From Phorcus lineatus (taxonomy: Eukaryota; Mollusca; Gastropoda; Trochida; Trochidae), in NCBI GenBank assembly GCA_921293015.1, contig OV121096.1:9613000-9676999 (forward strand): a DNA stretch of 64,000 bases, read 5' to 3'. This document shows positions 55,661 through 64,000 of the stretch, in pieces. The notes beneath the pieces are model-generated. The model ran no database searches, had not been told where the DNA came from, and saw only the letters and a list, made by a program, of their open reading frames with translations. Within the stretch, counting starts at the first letter, position 1, and each line of letters opens with the position of its first letter. The position numbers and the translations under genes are program-made.

Positions 55661-58130
55661 ATTAAGGTGCCAAGCATGACGAGATATTGCGTTAACAATG
55701 TATAACACAGTGGTCAAAGTGTCCTGGTGACCTTGAAAAGGATGTCATGGTCACCAATGTCGACTGGTGTCTGATCTTCCACCATTGAAGGCTGTCAACA
55801 AATATGAACACTCTAGATGCTAAACTTCATGAGTTATCTGCTTAACAAGAATTCGGACGTTCGTACGTAGTACATGTGTTCGGACTTACGGACGGACAGA
55901 AGCCTGCTGAATTCATAGTCACCCGTTCCGCGTTGCGGCGAGAGACAATAACGCTAACTACTTTGTTATCCCATCCAATGAGAGTTTACGAAACGTTCCT
56001 AACTGCAAAGCCATTGTATCAGGATAAATGTTAAACGATTATCACATTAAGCCTTTTTGTGAAATATCCGAAACTTTCACGTTTTGACATCTGCAGAACT
56101 GCTCAAATATAGGCGTCGTAGGCATTCCATGGCCAAACGAGTGTGAAAAGTCTTGCTATGGCATTACACAGCATTGTTGATTAGTCTTATCATAAATCAA
56201 AATAAAGTAAAAATACATCTCGTTTTCCCTCGAAAGAAGATGGCGGACGGATGCCGATAGGTCAGGTTCTTTAATAAACTCCTTTGGTCGATTGTAGGTT
56301 TCTTTTAATTTACGACCCTTAAGTCTCACAGGAGCCAATATAACATCTACTTCACCTTATAAGGCTAAATCTTGTCTACTTCACTTAGCAAATGTTAACT
56401 ACGGAATCTGGGAACCAAAACACCTGTAACAGGGGGCACTTCCTTAGTTCTGTTACTTCTTTTAATGTTTTTGCAGGTTGCATGAGTAAAACTAAAGAGA
56501 TTTCTATTTGACACTTTTCAAACAAAAGATTGTTTTAGCTTGTTGCATTTTGATCAATCAAAATATTTTCTGTCAACACTTTTAGCAATCATAACAATAT
56601 CACCTCAACATTTTCATGTTTTCTTTTTATCACATTTTAAGCAATCAAAACGTTTTCTATTTGTCTGGAACAATAATAATGGTTTTGGTTGTCATGTGTT
56701 GATCACTTGGAACATTTCCTATTTTCGCATTTGATTAATCAAAATGTTTTCTGTTTCTCATATTTCTAGCCATAATTAGAACAATGTTATCATGTCATAC
56801 CTAAATCCCCTTTCAGTCAGACCTTTGGTTAAGATAATGAGGTCTCTCTTTCATTTTACTCTGCATCCTCCACACCCGCCCCAATGACTTGCTAAGATAG
56901 GCCTTGCTGCATCTCCCGTATTTTTCTGTGCCTGTTGCAAAGGCTGCTGTGACGAATTGCGATAATCCAATGAGAAATCATATGAGAATTGCAACTTTCT
57001 GACATGAGAATGGATAAAACCCAAAAAACATTAAAAATCTAGCCGGGGTCTGGCCGCTGTAACCGCCCCCAAAACTTTTATTACAAATTTACACCAATCT
57101 CAATAACCTACGAAATGAAACCAAAATCCCGGAAATCAGCCAAACCATGGAAAATGCTGACATCTGAACATTGTGTGAGATGGCGCTGCAACACAAATTT
57201 AGACAGGTTGGCAGCAAGGTTTAAATTAGCCATTGATAGAGACTGGTGCAACTTAAAGCCTTGCAGGGGAAGATGATTACTCTGTTGGAACACAGATCCA
57301 GGTAACTAAAAACCCAAAAAAGTCTCTTCTGGTTATTTATTAGTTAGAGTGACAGATTCAAAGTGTAGAACACAGCATTGTGACAGACAGGATTGTATAC
57401 ATTAAAATACACAAGTTTGCTTTTGTCAGTTTGACAGACAACATGATACATAATGGAACAAAATATTAGCTGATAACTTGTTGAGAGTTCAGATGGAACT
57501 GGAATCAACTTTGAGACAACTATTAAAATTACTACTGAAAATCCCAATCCCTTATATTCACACAAGCTGTATCCACGTACATGAGTTACATATGACAATT
57601 TGATTACCTTTGATATTTCACTGTAGTGGAAGTCTTAAAAGAAACTACTTTGTACCATGATTCACATCTTAGCAAAAAGGAATTCTTGCTGTTCCTCATT
57701 ATCAAATTAATTTTAAGAAAAATTGAAGCCATTCTTGAAAAGAAAAAAATTGGAGGAACTTCATTATAATATTTTTTTAAATTTTACAAATGTTGATTGG
57801 TGTGAATATGAAATAAATATAAATACATTTTAGAAACTGATCACCAAGGAATAGGCAATAATGCTAATGAATAATTCAAAGAGGTTCAATAAATTTCAAA
57901 TGCTGTTGGTTACACAAACACAATAATCTATTAAAATTAAATTGAATTGATTGTGACTATGGCTTTTTCCCCCCCAGAAATGTACTCCATTGAGAACTGA
58001 GAATAGAATTGTTTCACCTGAATTTAGTTTGAATGAGACAGAAAACAGCTACAATACTTATGAATGGCAAGAATGTTCTTACAATATATGGTGAAATTCT
58101 ATATGTACTATTCAAAACAAGTAAAGAAGT
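55661..58130. other. Gene-free stretch
   Basis: About 2.5 kb without a supportable gene. It includes the second copy of the 53.3 kb repeat end at 56145-56200. Short frames have no family features. Confidence 0.45.
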
Positions 58131-58131
58131 G

Positions 58132-59543
58132 AGCACAGCTCACATACCCCCGCTTCAAACTATAGTCTAGCTTTCTTTGTTGGTCTTACCCTCAAAAAGC
58201 TCACTTAGGGATCATGGTTGATAAGTATATTAAGTTCGTGAAGCTAGCATGTATAGTTTAAGAGATATGCTCAAGAAAAAGCACTTTGTCAGATAGTCAT
58301 TGTTTTAGTAACGTTTCCATGAAAACCGCAAAAAATAAAAATAATTTTTTGGTCTTACCCTCAAGAGGAGCACCAATATGGATCATGGTTGATAAGTGTA
58401 TAAAGATTGGTGATGATAGCATGTACGGTTTAGAAAATATACTCCGGACAAAGGACTTGGTCATAGAGTCACTGTTTTAGTCATGTTTCCATGGAAACCG
58501 CAAAAAAATAAAAATCATTTGTTGGTCTAACCCTCAAAAGGCACATCTAGGGATCATGGTTGATAAGTGTATGAAGTTTGGTGAAGCTAGCATGTATAGT
58601 TTAGGAGATATGCTCCGGACAAAGGACTTGGTCATAGAGTTACTGTTTTGGTCATGTTTCCATGGAAACGGCAAAAAATAAAAATCATTTGTTGGTCTAA
58701 ACCACAAATGGCACATCTAGAGACCATGGTTGATAATTGTATGAAGTTTGGTGAAGCTAGCATGTATAGCTTAGGAGATATACTGCGGACAAAGGACTTT
58801 GTTACGTTTTAAGTCATGTTTCCATGGAAACGGCAAAAAATAAAAATCATTTGTTGGTCTAACCTTCAAAAGGCACATCTAGGGATCATGGTTGATAAGT
58901 GTATGAAGTTTGGTGAAGCTAGCATGTATAGTTTAGGAGATATGCTCCGGACAAAAGACTTGGTCATAGAGTCACTGTTTTAGTCATGTTTCCATGGAAA
59001 CAGCAAAAAATAAAAATCATTTGTTGGTATAACCCTAAAAAGGCACATCTAGGGATCATGGTTGATAAGTGTATGAAGTTTGGTGATGATAGCATGTATA
59101 GTTTAGGAGATATGCTCTGGACAAAAGACTTGGTCATAGAGTCACTGTTTTAGTCATGTTTCCATGGAAACGGCAAAAAAAAAAGATCATTTGTTGGTCT
59201 AACCCTCAAGAGGCACATCTAGGGATCATGGTTGATAAGTGTATGAAGTTTGGTGAAGCTAGCATGTATAGTTTAGGAGAAATGCTCCGGACAAAGGACT
59301 TGGTCATAGAGTCACTGTTTTTAGTCATGTTTCCATGGAAACGGCAAAAAATAAAAATCATTTGTTGGTCTTACCCTCAAAAGGCACATCTAGGGATCAT
59401 GGTTGATAAGTGTATGAAATTTGGTGAAGCTAGCATGTATAGTTTAGGAGATATGCTCTGGACGGACAGACGCACAGACGGACGGACGGACAGAATGAAC
59501 GCTATATACCCCCGCTTACGCTGTAAGGCGGGGGTATAACTAG
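58132..59543 (+). mobile_element. Pearl/Helitron-like element with eight ~170-bp tandem units
   Basis: Eight units begin at 58209, 58380, 58551, 58721, 58883, 59053, 59223 and 59394 with GGATCATGGTTGATAAG. The period is 170-171 bp (162 once). The last unit passes into a short (ACGG)n tract, then a perfect 11-bp hairpin (59505-59515 with 59528-59538, TATACCCCCGC) and a terminal CTAG (59540-59543). The left border near 58132 also carries ATACCCCCGC. A tandem core, an ACGG microsatellite, a 3' hairpin and CTAG are the architecture of the non-autonomous Helitron-like pearl/HINE elements reported from bivalves. There is no protein-coding capacity. The long frame inside is an accident of the 171-bp period. 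Confidence 0.8.
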
Positions 59544-59920
59544 CTGTAGATAAAACATTCTGGTTTACAATATTGTAGGAATGCTCACTTAATGCCAAGA
59601 AATCCTGTATACTCATTTTCTGTGTTTACATGAAATCATTTTAAGAACTATGGAACCCGCAAGGGTAAATTCAAAAGGCAAATAGAAAATGTTTAGCTGT
59701 TGGACAGATGTTAACACAAGTTCATATAGCTTTTTTTTTCGGGTTTAAAGATACAATATCAAATCAAACTTTGGACTTGAATATGGAATAGAATATTACT
59801 GACCATCATCAAAATAATTAACAATGCAGATATCCTATTAAAAGAGCAATTAGGTAATGTTTTTTCTTCATTTCCCTGTTTACAATACAATCATAGAAGT
59901 AAATTTAAAGCCGTGCAGCA

Positions 59921-62393
59921 TCATCTCTTGGTGCGGGAGCTGCGGCGTGTGGATGTATTCGCAACCTGCGCCCTCTGTCTGCGAGACCTGGTGGACACTG
60001 ATGTGTTCTCCACCTGAGTTGTCTCCCCTTCCTCGTCTATCGGCGGTGTTGGGTCTCCGGATCCGAGTTTCATCCCGATCTTTGCCTGAAAACACAGGGA
60101 TCTTGTGTTAAGTGAGGTGAGGTGATTTTCAAGAATAATTCACGTAGCTAGTATCACAGCAGGGAGAAAGCCTACAACACTGTTGTGGCATAAAGCATTG
60201 ATTCAAACTAGCATACCATGGGTGGTACTGCACTGATACATTTGCCAAACTTTTACTTAGGTGTCAATCAATTGAGAAATATTCACTGTTGCTAAGCGTT
60301 AAATAAAGGCATGAATTCACGAATTAGATCGGAAACAGGACACTTTTCAGTCAAATATGATTATAGAAATTTTGAATTTTTATTGGAAAAGAGTATAATA
60401 ACTTATTTGTCTTTTCGGGATTATGTGAGATATTCTTAATTAATATCACTATTCATTGTATTTATGTTCGTTATCAAAGGAATATGTCATGAAAAACAAT
60501 GTCGTCTTTTAACATATTGTAGTTACATGAAACTTTTCCAATTTTGTTTTGAGTGAAGAACAATTGAAGAATTGCATTTATTTGGGTTATATTCACATAC
60601 CAATATTCACATACTTATATCATTTATTTAAAACAAAACATGTAAATAATGAGATTACAAACCAGAGGTTTCACATTCCAGGGTTTGGGTTTTGGTGCTC
60701 TGAAAAAAAAAGAAGAAGACTTATAAAATAATTGACTAAGAACTAATGAATTATAGGTCGTTTTACTACCTATTATTGATGCATAACAAATTATATTTTC
60801 ATTTTCAAAAGCATTTAATTAAAACACAATTTATTAACATGTCGTCTTTCAAAACTGTCCTCACTAATCTTGTGATGAAATGACAAGTGATACTTGACAT
60901 GGTGTAGTTACACCACATGCCCCTGAGTAATGGGAGTGGTAATTTTGATTCCGTAACATCTAGGGTTGTGCAAGACAACCAGTATATTGGCAGTCCGATT
61001 AAAATGGCCGTGTTCCAAGGAATAAATTTGTTAAAATATTGATTCTAGCGGGATTCAAACATACTCTACTCATCCACTAATGATATTGGCAACATGTTCA
61101 CAATGATCTGTTGGGGTTCTTAAGTTGGGGGGTCATACGAGTGGTTTTCTTGTTCATTAGATTATTATGCTCTCGTGAAAGTATAAAAATATTCAAATCG
61201 TCAACTGATAACTTTAAGAAACTGACTGTCTCTCAGTATACACTCGTCTCCTCATTTCATTAAAATTATGTAAGTTAATAAGTGTCCCGTTGGTGTAATT
61301 ACCTTAGGCAATAAAAGTCTCGGGTACATTCTTGTATACAACTATATGTGATCCTTACGGGGTTTTTTTGCAATTCATTCAAAGAAATTTATTTAGTGTA
61401 ACATTCTGGTTGCTCAAGATCTTCAAGAGGATTTGAAAGCATTCACTCAAAATGTAAGCCATGATATATCAAAGCCATTTGTGCTATGAGTGTTGGAAGC
61501 TTTGCTACAAGGCATTGCTGATGAGTAAAATTGTACATGTTCTATAAATACATAACCTTGTATCATTATTCTTTTGTAAAGGAGTACAAGAGAAGACCAA
61601 CAAGGTTTTTTTCATGAAATGCCCCCAAAATACCATCTGGAAAAGGGCGGTCAAAAACTGACATTATCACCTAATCATTTATTCCTCATCTATCAAACAA
61701 CTTACGGTTTATCAGGTGAGAACATGTAGACGAGGTTGTTAGTGGCGGCATTCTTCCCCTTAGGTGTCGGTGAGTTAGGAGAAACTGCATTAAAAAAAAG
61801 TGAAAAATAATTAAATGGAATCATGTCCAACTTTGTCACACCTAAAAACAAACCGCGGGACCGATTTCACAGATAGTTTTAACATGATCAGAGAGATGGT
61901 TTATCTCCCCAACCCCCAAATAGAAAGGTGAAAAACAACAACTACTTAAGATGATATGTCATACCAAGTTTCTTAACAGTGTTGGACTATCTTAATTGCA
62001 TTTGAATGGAAACTAACAAAACTGAAAATTCTAAGGAGTTGAAAACCCCAAAAAGCACAACTACATATCGTGATTGATTAGTCAACACACCAAGTTTGGT
62101 AAAGCTAGTCCTTACAGTTTTGGAGATCTGGTCCGGAAGCATAGGATCTCTGACGGACCAAGCAAACGATATATCTCCAGGCATTAAATACCAAGGGGAT
62201 AACTAGACATTTCTTCTGGTCAACTGCATAATACTAGTTATTCTATCATTGTTATCATCATCATCATTATTATCATTGCGCCTACCTTCCTCCCTAGCTG
62301 GGTAGACTCTGACAGGGACCGATGTGGGAATGGGGGACGGCGGTATCAGGGTCACGTTCTGCTCACCCGCAAATGTTATATTACTTAACACAT
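59921..62393 (-). CDS. 3' part of an unrecognised minus-strand gene (four exons, partial)
   Basis: Four minus-strand exons join in one frame: 62286-62393 (108 nt), 61706-61784 (79 nt), 60663-60699 (37 nt) and 59921-60085 (165 nt, TGA at 59921-59923). Each has an AG acceptor after a pyrimidine tract and a GT donor, and the phases agree (1, 2, 0). The product includes NVTLIPPSPIPTSVPVRVYP, SPNSPTPKGKN, LVYMFSPDKPAPKPKPWNVK, then PLAKIGMKLGSGDPTPP and an Arg/Ser-rich tail ending RRSSRTKR. It is Pro-rich and probably disordered, with a basic C terminus that could be a nuclear signal. I do not recognise the family. The first exon starts inside a codon, so more 5' exons must exist, probably beyond 64000. 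A SINE fragment and a pearl-like unit sit in its introns. Confidence 0.65.
60112..60245 (-). mobile_element. SINE copy 3 (truncated)
   Basis: Shares GCAGGGAGAAAGCC..CAACACT and ACCATGGGTGGTACTGCACT with the copies at 12 and 55.3 kb. The tRNA-like head is missing. It lies in the last intron of the minus-strand gene. Confidence 0.65.
62040..62206 (+). mobile_element. Single diverged unit of the pearl-like element
   Basis: It contains ATCGTGATTGATTAGT, AAGTTTGGTAAAGCTAG and TTTTGGAGATCTGGTCCGGA, matching one ~170-bp unit of the 58-59.5 kb array. It ends with GGGGATAACTAG, the same terminus. It sits in an intron of the minus-strand gene. Confidence 0.65.
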
Positions 62394-62459
62394 CTGTAAA
62401 GAAGACATCATCAATTGTCATTTCATGAAATTTTTGTGATAGGTCGTCATTCAAAAGGT

Positions 62460-64000
62460 GTTGGCTTCAAGCAGAAATAAGATATGAGTTACTGGAGATT
62501 AGTATTCTGTTATTGCAGTGATGTTGACTGTTGAGAGTAAATGAAAATTATTGTTTTAAAAATATCTCATCCATGAGAAAAGAGTGGTACAAGTTAAACA
62601 GGCAATGTTTTAGAGGTGTCCTAAGTTAACCAAATCCCAGTTTGCAAAGGACAAAACAGCACACCAGTTAACAACACCAGTAAAGCGCTTTTAAAATTGT
62701 ATCTTATCAAATAATAATGATTATTTCTTTGAAAAAATAACACATGAAAAATATTTTTAATAATGAGTTAAGTATAAAGTCTTTTTGTTATATAATATTG
62801 ATATTCAATTAATCCTTTTTGGAGTTCTGTTTGAGAGAGAATTAAGAGATGAGAAATTCTTAGGACTCATTTCTATATGATTATATGGGTCAATTTCAAA
62901 AGATGTCTCCGTTTGTCATTCCGATTATAAAAAATAATAATTCCATAAAAGACTAAATTTTTTATTTGAACATGAACAGCAAACATCGACAATAACAGTA
63001 ACAAAGTTTGCAAGCTTAATAACCAATACTTAATTAACAAATGCCTGTTAATTAGTGAACATTGAAAAATGTGTCCATGCCGTTACCAAAATTATAAATG
63101 TTATTTGTTTCAATATTGATATATCAAAATGATTTTTAATGATGTTAGGTATTATTCTTATATAGTGTTAGCATACCCTGAGAGAAATTCAGTTATTTGT
63201 AAAGCAAAAAGTTAAGTTTTCAGCTTTTCAATTCTACCGTTCAGAAAATTCAGCTCAAAATATCTTTTCAACCTACAAAATAACCGTACCAGAAGAAATT
63301 GTGTGTTTATTGCTTATTCCTCATTTAGATAAAACAGAAAGTAGTATTTACTTTTAGTTTGGTTCACAAACGTTCATAATTGATGGAAGTAATTACCAAT
63401 TAGTCAGTGGTATTGGTATGGACATGTCTAGTAATGGTACAGACATTGATGGTAACGGTAAGGACATATTTTTAAAAAGTTCAAATATTAAAAGAAAATA
63501 TCACTGAAAACCATTCAGCTTATATTCACCTTTCCTTTTGGTAACTGCACAAACAAATCTCCTTCACAAATTCTTAAAATACAAAACATAATTGCCAACA
63601 ATTTAATGTCTAGTATTGCTATGGACATGTCTAGTAACGGCACTGACATGGACGGTAACGGTGAGGAATTACATATGAAATTTTGGAAATTATTGAATTT
63701 ATTGTACCTAAAGATTACTTTTTAGGAACATATTGCCATTTTGATTATTTTGCAAAAATATCTAATACACAAAGTTATTGAGCTATTTTCAGTTTATCAC
63801 TTTTGACACAAGGTATCGGCATGGACATGTTTGTAATTATCAAATGAGAAATTAAATGTTTCAAGCATGTATTATTAACACGATTGCCCAAAATAAATTA
63901 AAAAAACATCCATCTAAAAACTTAACTCACATTGCAAGAGTTCATCATTTAATGCCAAACATTATTTTGAAACATACTATTCTAGAACATGCTTCACTTG
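62460..64000. other. Right-edge stretch, probably intronic
   Basis: No exon can be supported. If the minus-strand gene continues to the right, this is its intron. It contains the repeated GGACATGTCTAGTAA motif listed separately. Confidence 0.4.
63412..63838 (+). repeat. Three spaced copies of a ~55-bp motif, about 200 bp apart
   Basis: GTATTGGTATGGACATGTCT at about 63412, GTATTGCTATGGACATGTCT at about 63614 and GGTATCGGCATGGACATGTT at about 63812. The first two continue with AGTAA.GG.AC.GACAT.GA and GGTAACGGT. The spacing suggests an old ~200-bp tandem repeat with a conserved core. Confidence 0.6.

Noticed and set aside
59156..59539. 127-codon frame through the 170-bp tandem units
   Set aside because: The period of 171 is divisible by three, so the frame stays open by chance. 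There is no protein family and the units on either side have stops.
63530..63544. Possible 15-nt micro-exon on the minus strand of the unknown gene
   Set aside because: It has an acceptor-like GTTTGTGCAG and a GTGAAT donor, but it is too short to support without transcripts.
63930..63980. Possible minus-strand exon ending at a GTGAGT donor near 63928
   Set aside because: All three frames contain stops between the nearest acceptor and the donor.

Overview
This is an AT-rich, intron-rich animal nuclear window, most likely from a mollusc and perhaps a gastropod. The grounds are spliced genes with GT-AG introns, an insulin-like growth factor binding (IGFBP) domain protein, many non-LTR, Penelope, Harbinger and MULE remnants, tRNA-headed SINEs, and a tandem-repeat element ending in a hairpin that resembles the 'pearl'/Helitron-like elements known from bivalves. 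The species is not identifiable by eye.

Left part (1-12 kb): a small secreted single-IGFBP-domain protein with two exons, 440-794 and 7184-7203. They are separated by a 6.4 kb intron that holds microsatellites and a dead non-LTR retrotransposon. About 4.5 kb without genes follows, with three short inverted repeats at 10-11.4 kb and a SINE at 12 kb.

Middle (12.4-51.3 kb): a recently expanded cluster of four intact six-exon chymotrypsin-like serine protease genes. A (20526-23467), B (30261-33187) and C (38435-41374) are direct tandem copies on +. D (47321-51123) is on - and tail-to-tail with C, so C and D form the arms of a large inverted repeat. All four encode 255 residues with the same exon lengths and phases, the same TATA/TCAGT core promoter layout and nearly identical introns. 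The units are marked by mobile DNA. A 4.7 kb TIR transposon sits in the 5' flank of A only. A truncated LINE follows A and B. A Penelope-like fragment precedes B and C but not A. A MULE with a FLYWCH domain precedes B only. The loop between C and D holds two more LINE fragments.

Right part (51.3-64 kb): repeats, the 5' half of a Harbinger element with a HARBI1-like ORF, SINEs, an element with eight copies of a ~170 bp unit, and the 3' end of an unrecognised minus-strand gene (at least four exons, 59921-62393) that probably continues past the right edge.

The proteases are predicted to be secreted digestive or hemolymph chymotrypsin/elastase-like enzymes. Their tandem and inverted arrangement suggests dosage amplification. 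No bacterial, viral, CRISPR or rRNA feature was seen.
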